This document shows, piece after piece, positions 44,770-56,107 of a DNA stretch of 64,000 bases (positions within the stretch are counted from its first letter, which is position 1; the number at the start of each line of letters is the position of its first letter). This stretch comes from Symbiodinium natans (lineage: Eukaryota; Sar; Dinophyceae; Suessiales; Symbiodiniaceae): positions 186,001 to 250,000 of the forward strand of contig CAJNDS010001702.1 of NCBI GenBank assembly GCA_905221605.1. Direction: 5' to 3'. The notes under the pieces are model-generated. The model made no database searches. It was not told the DNA's origin and was given only the letters and a program-made list of their open reading frames with translations. Position numbers and translations under genes: made by a program.

Positions 44770-47370
44770 CCTACATATCTCGAGTGTGGATCGATTCCCG
44801 AGCCGAGCTCGACATGCAATTTACCAGACTGCTTCCGATAGTGAACCTGCTGGCCGGCGAAGTGGGCCTTCCGCCCCCCCGCTTGCGCAACGATTACGTG
44901 ACTGGGCTCCACGCATACAGTATATTATGCTGGGATTGCTATATTTATAATAGAATATGTTCAATTATATAATAATTCTTAAGGGGGCAGGAAAGGACCC
45001 CGAAGCTCTCACTTGTAAAGAATGATGGTATAAATTATATACCTGCATGTAACTATGACGATCGGCTCCTGAACCCAGACAATAACCCTAAACTTTAAAC
45101 CCGAAACCCTAAACTTTAAACCCGAACCCTATAAAACCTAAACCCTAAACCCTAAACCCTGAACCCTAAACCCTAAACCCTAAACCCTAAAAACCCTAAA
45201 CCCTATAATTAAACCCTAAACCTCGAGCGACTTTATGGCAGCTCAGGTGGAATTCTGTGCCGGCGCGGCCCTCTGGTCGGATGCGATGAGGGATGCCGGC
45301 TTTCAGGGCAAGCGCATGGATCTGGAGTACAGCAGAAATCACGATTTTCTCAGAAGCATCGGCCTCCTGGCCCTTATCATGGCGGCTGCGTGTCTGCAAA
45401 TTTTAACATGCAGCACTGGAAATGGAGGGAGGGAACCCATTATTTTCTATAGATATATATATATATAGATCGATGCATGCATGTGCGTATAATATGGTAC
45501 TGATCGATCATTGATCGATCGTACTGTAACGGTCTCAGGTTCGAAACGCCAGTCCGCAAGGATTGCTGATGTGTGCTCCCCCCTGCAGTACGTGGGTCCT
45601 CATGTGACTGGCTCGCAATATTTAGCCCTATATATGGGTTAGTTGCTTCAAGGGTTACTTGCGTTTGGGGATCATGCACTAAATCGGGTACTTATAAGGG
45701 TTTAAAATATAAGGGTTTAAACAGCGTTGTATTCGGGTGCTCGGATCGACCCAGGAGCCGTGGATCCACCAAGCGCAGCCGCAAGTGCCCGCAAGGAGCC
45801 TGCAGACTCAGGTGTGTGAGGCGTGCGAACATCTTCATCGAGCGCTTGTGCTATGTGCTGCGTCTGGCTACCAAACTACGGGTCTGGTGGATTGTAGAGC
45901 AACCGGCAAGTTCCGACGCCTGGCTTAACTAGAACGTATACTGATGTCGTTCGAAGGGCTAGCGTGCCGTTGATGCATATTTTCTGGGGCGCTGCGTGCA
46001 TGTTACCCAGATCCTCTGGAGCTTCCCGGCCATGCGACTCACGCTCCGCAAATGCAAAGCGCAGCGCGTCAGCTTCTACATGGCCACGTATGGCGCCGTG
46101 GCGCCGAAAGCCACGGTGTTCCTTGGCTCTATTCCAAATTCCCTTTAAACCCTAAACCCTAGACCCTAAACCCTAAACCCTAAACCCTTATGCATATTAT
46201 ATGTGATATGTCCAATCGATCCCTTTTTGATAAACCCTCGGGACCGAGGTGCTGGGGGACCCTTCCCGGAATGTACAAACTGAAGCGAAAAACATCCTTC
46301 AAGCACGTGAAGCTCCTGGTAGCCCAGAGGCCATAGTACGTTAGGGTTCAAAAGAATAACTTTTCATATGGGTTAAATTTATAAGGTACCACGTTAACTA
46401 TATATATATATATAATTAGGGTTTATAGGCTTTAGGGTTTAGAGTTTGTTCAGTAGCCATGACACGCATGCACTGCACGCAGGATTCAAAAAATGAAGAA
46501 GGCGCCGGAGATTGTCAGGAGAACTTCCGATGGTAAATTTGTGACTTATCTGCATGCATGCACGTATAATGTATATATATATATACGGTTTAGGGTTTAG
46601 GGTTTAGGGTTTAGGGTTTAGGGTTTGGGGGTTTAGGGTTCAGGGTTTAGGGTTTAGGGTTTAGGGTTATATATATATATAATGTGCATTTTAATTGTGT
46701 GCATGATTGTATTTAAATATGCGTGTGGCGTCTCGATCTAAGCATGGTGGCCGCGATTTGACCCGGACACAAGTATATCCAAAGGATTTTGGTGTCGCTT
46801 GCGCCAACCTGCTACTCGTCTCATTGTCCTTTCGGGTTCGCACATCACATGCTGTCGTGATCCTTGACCCCTTATAAGCAAAACCTCGACGATTAAGGCT
46901 GGATGCTGCCAGGACGTTCGCAGACATAGAGCCTGTCGAACCGGTGCCGCTCGAATCTGTGGAGCTCTCCGACTCAGAGGCCGAGGATGGGTACCACGGG
47001 GAGTTGGACGACCTTTTGGAGGGCCACGCTGACTGGAGGTGAGAGTGAAAATTCATACACGTGCAGTGTCTACACATTAATGTGCCTCCATGCGCCAGCA
47101 GCATGCGTGTCATCGATGTCAGGTGCTCATGAGCAAGGCATGAACGAACGTTTTGTGTACATGTACACATGGCAGCTGCCATTGTCAAGAGATCTTGGAG
47201 CCTACGTAGACCGAGCCATGGGTAAGGGATACCTGCAACAAGCTATGCTGCCCCCGAAGTTTACATCCGGGCACGTGCTTCAGCTTCTCTCCACCAATCG
47301 GCGCTACGATATGGCAAAGCTCCAGAAGATCGTGGTCTATCTTCGGAAGTCGGAAACTTCTATAGAATAA
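44770..47370 (+). CDS. C5-methyltransferase-like multi-exon gene (dinoflagellate family)
   Basis: Exons 45,235-45,389, 45,553-45,603, 45,755-45,914 and 46,011 to about 46,135 join in frame. The product has FCAGAALWSDAMRDAGF (like motif I of cytosine-C5 methyltransferases), MDLEYSRNHDF, APPCSTWVLMSRGST (like the catalytic Pro-Cys motif IV), WWIVEQPASS (position of the ENV motif VI, but EQP here) and SFYMATYGAVAPKATVFLGS. The first two introns are GT-AG; the third is frame-preserving only as GA-AG. Further candidate exons are about 44,780-44,925 (QAYISRVWIDSRAELDMQ), 46,478-46,535, 46,913-47,040 (an acidic segment with ELSDSEAEDGYHGELDDLL) and about 47,170-47,370 ending at TAA. Similar proteins form an uncharacterised multigene family in dinoflagellates as I recall. 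The altered motif VI makes DNA-methylating activity doubtful. Confidence 0.55.
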
Positions 47371-47735
47371 AATTTTTTAGGGGGGTCATTGTCCTTCACT
47401 CTAGAGCTGCCACCTCGTGTGCGTGACAGCAAAGGACCAGCAAAAGGCACGTGATCTTGCGGACAGGGTCGCCCAGGCTATCATGATGAAAAGACTGAGA
47501 TCGGCTACCCTCTCACAATCCCAAAAATGATGGCGCAGTATCTTCGGAAGTCGGACGCTGGAAAAATCGTTAGCTGTTGCTGGCACAGTGTAGCAGCATC
47601 TGCACATGTGTATCTCTGTGCTGAACAGCTAAGGACAGCAAAAGGCACTGGATCTCCGAGGCTTGGTCGCCCAGGCTCTCATACGCTGATCCTAATGAAA
47701 ATCGACTATACCCTTTCACGATATTGAAATGATGA
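47335..47735 (+). repeat. Tandem duplication of about 200 bp at the gene's 3' end
   Basis: TATCTTCGGAAGTCGGA occurs at 47,338 and 47,540, and GGTCGCCCAGGCT at about 47,468 and 47,667. The repeat duplicates the end of the last exon (LRKSETSIE versus YLRKSDAGKIV). Confidence 0.75.
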
Positions 47736-47964
47736 TTGCTGCCCGGAGCCATGCGTGCAGCTCGAGGCCAACGATTGTTGCATTGTGTACAGCTGTTTTT
47801 TAGTAATTTGCTGCAAATCAATTCACGAATGACACTCTCGCTCGAACATGTGCACCTTGCGAGTGCTGAAACATGTGTGATCTACCCGAAGCCCGAAAAC
47901 CCCAAACCCTTAGGATAAACCCTTCTAAACGTCAACGATTATAATCCCTAGACCCTTAAATCTG

Positions 47965-48430
47965 GATTCACGTGTCGCGGCGCCGATTCGCGAGTCGAGC
48001 TCTTGATTCGCGTGTCGCGCTCTGGATTCGCGTGTCGCCCTCTCTCATACAGTTTGGGCCTTAAACCGTATGGGAGCGGAACAAGTTCGATTTAGATTCG
48101 CGTGTCGCAGACAGGATTCGCGTGTCGCAGGGGCGCGATCTGTATGGGATGGGAACCTGAACTGTATGAGAGAGGTACCTGGATTCGCGTGTCGCGCTCT
48201 GGATTCGCGTGTCGCCCTCTGTCATACGGTTTGGGCCTTAAACTGCATGGGAGCGGAACAAGTTCGATTTAGATTCGCGTGTCGCAGACAGGATTCGCGT
48301 GTCGCACCTCTCCCATACACTTTGGGCTTCGAACTGTATGTTAGGGGGAACTGAACTGTATGAGAGTGGTACCTCGATTCGCGTGTCGAGCAGAAGATTC
48401 GCGTGTCGCAGAGATATTCGTGTGTCCTTG
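47965..48430 (+). repeat. Complex repeat of GATTCGCGTGTCGC motifs
   Basis: The 14-mer GATTCGCGTGTCGC or a close variant occurs about a dozen times, arranged in a higher-order unit of about 177 bp (compare 48,005 with 48,182) that also includes CATACAGTTTGGGCCTTAAA-like and GGAGCGGAACAAGTTCGATT segments. Decays at both ends (ATTCACGTGTCGCGG, ATATTCGTGTGTCC). Coding is unlikely. Confidence 0.9.
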
Positions 48431-48601
48431 TATACACTAGCCTGTATGGTGCCCAGCAGCAGAAGCTCTGCGGGTCAGCGGCCCCACTCATCTCTTATAG
48501 CTGTGCCTCGACTGGACATGTGTAATGACAGGTTTGCGTGTGATCCCAGGGTCTAGGGCTTGATCGGGGCCTTCGTAGGTTAAATTGGTACAAATAAAAG
48601 G

Positions 48602-48915
48602 GAACCCTAAACCCCAAACCCTAAACCCTAAACCCTAAACCCTAAACCCTAAATCCTAAACCCCAAACCCTAAACCTTAAACCCTAAACCCTAAACCCTA
48701 AACCCCCCCCCCCAAACCCTAAACCCTAAACCCTAAACCCTAAACCCTAAACCCTAAACCCTAAACCCTAAACCCTAAACCCTAAACCCTAAACCCTAAA
48801 CCCTAAACCCTAAAAAACCCTAAACCCTAAACCCTAAACCCTAAACCCTAAACCCTAAACCCTAACCCTAAACCCTAAACCCTAACCCTAAACCCTAAAC
48901 CCCTAAACCCTAATC
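48602..48915 (-). repeat. Telomeric array inside the gene cluster
   Basis: More than 300 bp of CCCTAAA with a poly-C break at 48,704-48,714 and a few CCCTAA and CCCCTAAA units. It lies between two plus-strand genes. Confidence 0.95.
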
Positions 48916-49502
48916 CCTTTTTAAGACTGGAACTGAGGCCCTAAACCCGAAACCCTAAACCCTCAACCCTACCTATTTTTGGTATATATATATATATCTA
49001 CTTATACGTATACATGCATGCATATATATATGTATAGGTATACATACATATATATGTGGATCCATTGCAATCCCCCGACACTCAAATAAGTTAATTAGGG
49101 TTGAGGGTTTATATAATAAGGGTTTAGGGTTTAGGGTTTTGCGTTTCGGGTTTTGTGTCTAGGGTTTAGGGTTCAGGGATCCGGGTTTCTTACCCGCTAC
49201 GGCCCGGAGGCTGCAAGCAAAGGCTGGCATGACTGGGTATAATAAAGGAACAATTATCTAATTCATGCGTCGGAACCGACGCAGTACGTTGACTATCGCT
49301 CCACCTGTGCATGCAGGGTCATGCCACGTGCCCAGACAGTCTAGCATTTTTGTGATCAGTGGCCTGTAGCTACTCTGGAAGCTTCTGAAGCACAAGGCCG
49401 GGCAAGATCGGGTTCTGTACTTATGCTCCCTGTGCAATATGTCACATGCATATTAAATTGGGCCAACGTATACGTAATTCTTGCTGTCGAGTTTCCAAGC
49501 AG

Positions 49503-51611
49503 GGCGATGGTCAGCCCTGATGCAGCAGATGCTGAATCTCAGCACGCAGCGCCTGCAGTGGAGAGGGTCAAGACAATGCCAAGCATTTCGATGCTGGGCC
49601 GATTGGAATTGCCTTCTAGCGTGGAACTCTCTTCACGTATGTAAATAGTATCCTTCGACCGAGGCTGGCCCTTGGTGCAAGCTCAGTGACAAGACTGCAT
49701 ACACATAAGCATGCGTGCCGGTTGCAGGCATATGTGGTGCAGAAAAAAACACAGCGCCTAGACTTCTATCCTGTGTCTTGAGGCAAACCTGAAAACGAAA
49801 GCCCCCAGCCGAATCTCCGATGCAAGCACAGCTGCTGAGTCGGAAGATGGAGAGGTGGGCTGCAAGAAACGCTGCAGCCTTGCTTCAGAATCCTCGGCTG
49901 CTTCGAAGAAGCAAAAGCATGCGGCCGAGGAGGAGTCTTGTTTTAGGGTTGACAGGGGATCTGCATGTGTATGTCTCCTGAAGTGTGTGTATATATATAT
50001 ATATAATAGGGTTTAGGGTTTAGGGTTTAGGGTTTAGGGTTTAGGGTTTAGGGTTTAGGGTTTTATAACGACCGAACCGGAGAGAATGAAATTAAGAGAT
50101 GACAAGATAAGAAAAAAATATATATATATATATATATGTATATGAGAGAGAGAGAGAGAGAGAAGACAACCATGGTATACATATATATGTATATATTATA
50201 ATTAATTTAAGGGGAATATATATATATATATATAAGCAAAGAGAAAAAGAAATTAAGATATCTAGGAGAGAAACAGATCGATATTGATTTTAGAAGCGAG
50301 GACAAGCTGAAGCCAGGAAAGCCGTGCAAGGATGCTGCAAAGCCATCTGTGACTGTGCCAGCAAAGGAACAGGCCAAGCCCCGCAAAGAAGCAGAGAAGC
50401 CAGCAGCAGCAAAGGAGAAGGCCAACCCACGCAAGGCGGCCGAACCAGCAAAGGAGCAGGCCAAGCCACGCAAGGACACTGAGAAGCCAGCAGCCGCCAC
50501 AGCAAAGGAGCAGGCCAAGCCAGCAACTGCCCAAGCAAAGGAGCAGCCCAAGCCAGACAAGGACACTGAGAAGCCAGCAGCCGCCCCAGCAAAGGAGCAG
50601 GCCAAGCCACGGAAGAACACCGAGAAGCCAGCAGCTGCCCCAAAGGAGCAGGCCAAGCCACGCAAGGACACGGAGAAGCCAGCAGCAGCAAAGGAGCAGG
50701 CCCAGCCACGGAAGAACACTGAGAAGCCAGCAGCCGCCCCAGCAATGGAGCAGGCCAAGCCACGCAAGGACACGGAGAAGCCAGCAGCCGCCCCAGCAAA
50801 GGAGCAGGCCCAGCCACGGAAGGACACTGAGAAGCCAGCAGCCGCCCCAGCAAAGGAGCAGGCCAAGCCACTCAAGGACACGGAGAAGCCAGCAACCGCC
50901 CCAGCAAAGGAGCAGGCCCAGCCACGCAAGGACACGGAGAAGCCAGCAACCGCCCAAGCAAAGGAGCAGGCCAAGCCACGCAAGGACACGGAGAAGCCAG
51001 CAACCGCCCCAGCAAAGGAGCAGGCCAAGCCACGCAAGGACACGGAGAAGCCAGCAACCGCCCAAGCAAAGGAGCAGACCAAGCCACGCAAGGACACGGA
51101 GAAGCCAGCAACCGCCCCAGCAAAGGAGCAGGCCAAGCCACGCAAGGACACGGAGAAGCCAGCAACCGCCCAAGCAAAGGAGCAGGCCAAGCCACGCAAG
51201 GACACGAAGAAGCCGCCGACTGTGCCAGCAAAGCGCGCCAGGGACCCGGAGAACTTGCCAACTGTACAGGCCAAGGCACGCAAGGACGTGGAGGGGCCAG
51301 CAGCAGCCGCCCCAGCAACGGAGGAGCCACCAGCAGCAAAGGAGCAGGACACCAAGACACAGGACCCAGACGCTGCGCCGGTAAAGGAGCAAGCTCCGGC
51401 ACCCACCCCACCAAAGCTTGCAAAGGACACAAAGGACACAAGGAAGCCAGGAGCTGCCCCCAAGAGCAAGTCGAGCCAGCACAGCCGCCAGCGCAGCCGT
51501 GTGGCTGAGCTGTTGAAGGCCAGCAACAAGCGCAAAGCAGAGCAGACAGCAAAACCTATGAGGCGTGTGCGAGCCAAGACAAACTTGGGCGAGGCGCGGT
51601 CGGCTTTATAA
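49503..51611 (+). CDS. Lys/Ala/Pro-rich repeat protein, histone-H1-like
   Basis: Exon 49,503-49,636 (MVSPDAADAESQHAAPAVER) follows an AG and ends at a GTATGT donor. About 49,790-49,950 encodes KAPSRISDASTAAESEDG and KKQKHAAEEES. The main exon begins after TTTTAG at 50,292 and runs to TAA at 51,611. It holds about 15 units of the type AKEQAKPRKDTEKPATAP, then a basic tail (SKSSQHSRQRSRVAELL, KRKAEQ, RRVRAK). Repeated Lys-Pro-Ala resembles tails of histone H1 and bacterial H1-like proteins, suggesting DNA binding in the nucleus. This is compositional inference, not homology. The MVSPDA exon parallels MVSPEA in the acidic-repeat gene, so the two may be diverged paralogues with different arrays. 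The terminal stop could be intronic if the gene continues to 52,035. Confidence 0.5.
50355..51230 (+). repeat. Coding tandem repeat of about 60 bp
   Basis: GCAAAGGAGCAGGCCAAGCC, CGCAAGGACAC and GAGAAGCCAGCA segments recur, nearly perfect between about 50,880 and 51,200. The last units are the most similar to each other, indicating recent expansion at the 3' side. Confidence 0.9.
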
Positions 51612-51661
51612 ATTCTAATGCATGCATGCAGACCAATGGTCCGTCACTCAGTTCCCTATCT

Positions 51662-51826
51662 TGTAGGGTTCTCACAGAAGCAACACTCTGTTTTTGCGTG
51701 GCTTCCCCACCAAAAACACGTTGTCGCATCCTCTGCAATTCTGAATGAAGTAACACATTTTGTAGCTTCCCATGATGTAGGGTTCCCCCAGAAGCAACAT
51801 CTCATATTCTCGTGGCTTTGCTACCA
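51662..51826 (+). repeat. Diverged tandem duplication downstream of the H1-like exon
   Basis: TGTAGGGTTCTCACAGAAGC... at 51,662 and TGTAGGGTTCCCCCAGAAGC... at 51,776 are about 50-bp copies 114 bp apart. A (TA)n tract follows at about 51,850-51,882. Confidence 0.7.
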
Positions 51827-51844
51827 TATTTTAATATATTATAA

Positions 51845-51885
<41 letters not shown>

Positions 51886-51924
51886 TCAACCTGGTAAATA
51901 TCGAACGCTCGGCCAAAAATGTCC

Positions 51925-52215
51925 CTGAGCCCTATATGTACAATTCGACCGGCCCCTACAACCCCAAAAACTAAACCCTCAACCCTAAACCCTAAACCCT
52001 AAGCCCTAGAACGCATGGGTAGTATACTCCTCAGGCAGACGAGAAGGCAAAGAAGCCAGCTGCGGAAGCGAAGGATCGAGATGTCCCCTGATCGAGCCCT
52101 ATATGTGCATTCGACCGGCCCCTAAACCCCTAAACCCCTAAACCCCTAAACCCCTAAACCCCTAAACCCCTAAACCCCTAAACCCCTAAACCCCTAAGCC
52201 CTAAACCCAAAACCC
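51925..52215 (-). repeat. CCCCTAAA arrays with duplicated edge
   Basis: The sequence CCCTATATGT followed by ATTCGACCGGCCCCTA precedes a telomeric array twice (about 51,930-51,965 and 52,097-52,125), the second time with about ten CCCCTAAA units. Flank and array were apparently duplicated together around the short exon at 52,035. Confidence 0.85.
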
Positions 52216-53484
52216 GAATTTTAAGTCTAAAGCCTAAAACCCATAAGCCGAAGCAGCCATGCATGTGAGGAAGCGCGAGATCCCCTGAGCCTGTGGCCAG
52301 GACCCTACAATAAATATACCCGGGTAGCCGAGGCTATAGCTAAATACATATGTACAATCTACCACATACCTTACAATGATTGCATCAGGGCGACGGAAAG
52401 GAAGAAGAGGCTGAGCCGAAAGCTCGTGGCGGCCAGAAAAAGGTCCTGACTCCTGCGGAGCGGGAAAGCTTGAAAGCAATGTCAGAGCCAAGTGAGCCTA
52501 CTCCAAAATAGTACCGTTTTTTTTCACATGCACACAAACCCAAACCCTAAACCCTAAACCTCTAAGCCCTAGATCCCTTTTAAACTCTATAACCCTAAAC
52601 ATGTATATGCGTGTGTGCGGCATTACCCAAGGACATGGCCTACGATGACAGAAAGCGACATTTTGCGCGACTGGGGAGATCGTGCAAAATGGATGCCGAA
52701 CTTGCTGGAAAGTACAAAATCATGAAGACAGACTCCGAGCGGTGCCGAGCTGAAATTCTAACTTGCCTTTCTGCCACGTTGCCTTTCTGCCACGCGTGCT
52801 CATGTGCTGCGATTTGTATTGATTGTGCTGTCAGGTTCCAATTCCTGAAGGACTGGCTGTTGTCCTCGGCCTCGGGCATCAGCACAAAGGAAAGGATTGT
52901 GGATGTTGCAAGCGACGAAAACAAGGACAGATACCGGCTCGTCACTTGCATGCATTCAAGGCCTATCACAGCTGCATGAATGTCTATGTTAATACCGATC
53001 ATGGTCTGTGCAAGTACACGCATGCGATCAGATGACAGTGATGCAGCTCCAAAAAGAATTTCCTGGCCCGGATGGAGAAGAATTTATTCGCATCATTCGA
53101 GCAAGCCCCGTGGCAAATTCAGACTGATATTGTCGTATATTTTCCCGGCCGCGGATCGGTCGGATCCGGTCTGTTGCATTTTCTCATGAGTTGTATATCA
53201 AGGTCAGGAAGGCTTGCCCCATCCGCAAGCGCCTAAGTTCGACCCTGCGACTCGCTACCGCGTCTTGAAGGACACCTTGAATGACAAGGGCCACCTGAGG
53301 AGTTCGGGAACTGAGGTGCGAAATTCGGGTTCAATATTAAAAATTGGGGAAAGAGGTTCAGGGTACGTTTTGGGTACCAGGGTCTAGCGTTTAGGGTTAC
53401 CCGAATTAAACCCTTTACCCTAAACCCGAAACCTAAATATATTGGGTTTAGATTTAGGGTCTCCACTTCTCTCCACTTCTCTCT

Positions 53485-53581
<97 letters not shown>

Positions 53582-54268
53582 CTCTCTCTGCAGTGCTTTA
53601 GGGTTTAGGGTTTGGGGTTTTAGGGTTTAGGGTTTAAAGGGTTTAGGGTTAGGGTTTAGGGTTTAGGGTCTAGGGTTTTTGGTTTAGGGTTTAGGATTTA
53701 GGGATTAGGGTTTAGGGTTCAGGGTTCAGGGTTCAGGGTTTAGGGTTTAGGGTTAAGTTCTCTCTTGCCAGCTTGCTCTCAACGCTCGATCTAAACATAT
53801 ATGCTCCTGCGTAGGTCGAGATGGAGAGCTCGGTAGAGGATGAAGCCGCCCGCGCGGCTCTACAGCCTGCCATCACGGAGTTTTGCAACGCGATGTCTGA
53901 TGGAATGAAAGAAATGGGGCAGGTGAAAGTGCCGAAGAGAAAGGAGAAGAAGGTCTTGACAGAGGATCAGCTGGCCGACAAGCAGTTGACCAAAATCTTC
54001 AAAACGTCATGGGCTCAGATCATTTATAGGGGTGGTTACACATGGGCTTGGGGAAGAATTCGTACATGTACACACAAGTGGCCCGACCTGTGCCCCGAAG
54101 ATGCCCAAATCTGCTACCGAGAAAGAGCTCGGACGTCATTGCCTTGGATTTCGAATGCATTCGGGAGGTTCCATTCTTTGGGGGAGGGGCCATGGGCCAA
54201 AGCAGTAGTTCTGGGAGGAGGTGTTTAAATGGTCACTGCCATAAATGTTGTTCTGGGGATCCATGCAC

Positions 54269-54307
<39 letters not shown>

Positions 54308-54855
54308 TGTGTGTATATCTTTTAAACATTTTTTTTGAGCCCGGGCCCGGGCTATGAGGTTCATATCAAACCCTAATTAAACCCTATAACCCTAAAGCCT
54401 ATATATATACCCCAAACCCTAAATTTAACCCGATAACCCCAAACGTGCAATTGTACTGTATAAGATCAAGCCCTCCTGCACTCCATTTTCAAGTGTCCCA
54501 TCACCAGCCCTGGAGCCCGGAATTCAAAACGTACCCTTCGTGCATGCCCAGTTGGATGGGTCTGCCCAAGAAGATCGACGAGCTCGTCGACGCCCTCTCT
54601 TCTGTCAAGTTCTCGACGGAGCTGTCTGACGAGCTGAAGAAGCACAAGGCTAGCATCGATGGAAGAGAGCAGTATTGGGATGGGCAAGTCAATGAGAACT
54701 CCACGGTGGATGAGAAGCGTTCGGTCCTATCGATGATGGAAGAAGAGCTACGCCCCGTACATCAGTGCTTCCAGGAAGCAAAAAGGCGCATCGGCAAGAA
54801 CAACAAGGCCGACACGAAATCGGAAGCTGGCGAGTCAACCGATCGGGACTGATCG
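52035..54855 (+). CDS. Multi-exon gene of a dinoflagellate family (RFQFLKDW / PHPQAP type)
   Basis: Candidate exons: 52,035-52,075 (ADEKAKKPAAEAK); 52,389-52,491 (KVLTPAERESLKAMSEP); 52,632-52,741 (DDRKRHFARLGRSCKMDAEL, then KYKIMKTDSER); 52,835 to about 52,945 (RFQFLKDWLLSSASGIS); 53,047 to about 53,120 (LQKEFPGPDGEEFIRIIRA); 53,208-53,315 (EGLPHPQAPKFDPATRYRVL); 53,815 to about 54,005 (an acid-base helical segment); about 54,080-54,165; and 54,551-54,855, a helical C-terminus (KKIDELVDALSSVKFSTELS) ending at TGA. The 52,741/52,835 join is GT-AG and rebuilds RFQFLKDW in frame. I recall this order of motifs from a large uncharacterised protein family in Symbiodiniaceae. Function unknown; the C-terminal helices may mediate assembly. 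The intron at 53,316-53,814 carries CT and telomeric repeats. Confidence 0.5.
53480..53590 (+). repeat. CT microsatellite in an intron
   Basis: About 105 bp of (CT)n with rare interruptions, immediately before a telomeric array. Confidence 0.96.
53597..53760 (+). repeat. Telomeric array in an intron
   Basis: Degenerate TTTAGGG units with TTCAGGG variants between exons 53,208-53,315 and 53,815 onward. Confidence 0.92.
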
Positions 54856-55059
54856 GTCTTACGCTTCTTCATGCAGGCACGACCCCACCATGCATTACTG
54901 CACGCGTGCATATATACATGACTCGCTTAAGATCATGTGTGATCCCATCGATCTGCAGGCCTCCGCAAATGGTTGCCCAACGCTACACGGCCGAGCCTTC
55001 GGATCCTTGGATGGCTGGGGAAGGTTCCGTGGGTACTTGAACCCGATATAAACCATGCA

Positions 55060-55140
55060 CCGTCTGGGGTTGAGGGTTTAGGGTTTGGGGTTTAGGGTTT
55101 AGGGTTTAGGGGGGTTTAGGGTTTAGGGTTTAGGGTATTA
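55060..55140 (+). repeat. Telomeric array between genes
   Basis: Around ten TTTAGGG-type units with TTTGGGG variants, downstream of the helical C-terminal exon. 54,960-55,050 just before it is open in two frames after a CTGCAG acceptor and may be a further exon. Confidence 0.88.
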
Positions 55141-56107
55141 GGGTTAAATATTTGTAAAAACAATTTTTTGAAACCCTAGAATAATAATTATATATAGATA
55201 TATGTATATACCTATCCCGATTATAGTTTAATATATATATATATATATAACCCTTTAAACATTAAACCCTAGCCCTAAACCCTAAGCCCTAAGCCCATAT
55301 TAAACCCTACGCCTCTTGTAAACTCTAAAACCAATATTGGTGTACGATTGCGCGCAGGTTCACTGATCATGATCTTTTCTGTGCATGGTCGACATCGACC
55401 GACGATACTATGGCCTGGGCTGCATTTCATTGCATTCAGGATAATTCCCTGCACGGGGCTTTTCACTGTCACGCGTGCGCTCATGCGCTTGTGGCCTTTA
55501 CGCATGCCTGTAGCCTGGATCCCGTGGGCGTTGAATGCCGGAGCTACATTAGCCTAGGTCTTTAAACCGCACACCTAAATCGGATCTCCCCGGCCTTCCC
55601 ACGTTGCGAGCCAGTCAGTAGACCATTTCCCAATCCAGATTCTGGATGCAGTGCGCTTTGTGCAGATAAATGGGTCGAGCTTATGCTACGACAAGCAAGC
55701 ATGCATGCATGCCATACACTCTGCGTTGCGCACAGATCACGATCGGCGGATTCTGTGTCGACCCTTGCAGCTGCACAGGCCATGCCTTAAGTTGATGGTG
55801 AACCCTGCACCACTGAGTCGATACCCCCTGAACCCTGAAACCACAAACCCTCCATGCCTGTAATAGGGATACATCGATCTCTATCTACCCAAACTATCAT
55901 GCATAATTCCCTAAACCCTAAGCCCCAAATCCTAGACCCTTAACCCTTATAAAACTCAACCCTGGATCCCTACTTTGATTTTTTGTCTCGGTACCCTAAA
56001 CTTTAGAGCCACACCCTCGTAAATCCCTTGCGCAAGCCCCGTTGCCACGACGATGTCTGCATTCATCTCGATGTGGCCGGCCTGCGTATGGGATGGATAT
56101 GTGATGC

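Noticed and set aside
46691-47188. 165-codon minus-strand frame
   Set aside because: Antisense to an acidic exon with good splice borders; no recognisable domain.
50207-51577. 456-codon antisense frame over the Lys/Ala/Pro repeat
   Set aside because: Low-complexity shadow of the plus-strand coding repeat; no splice or domain support.
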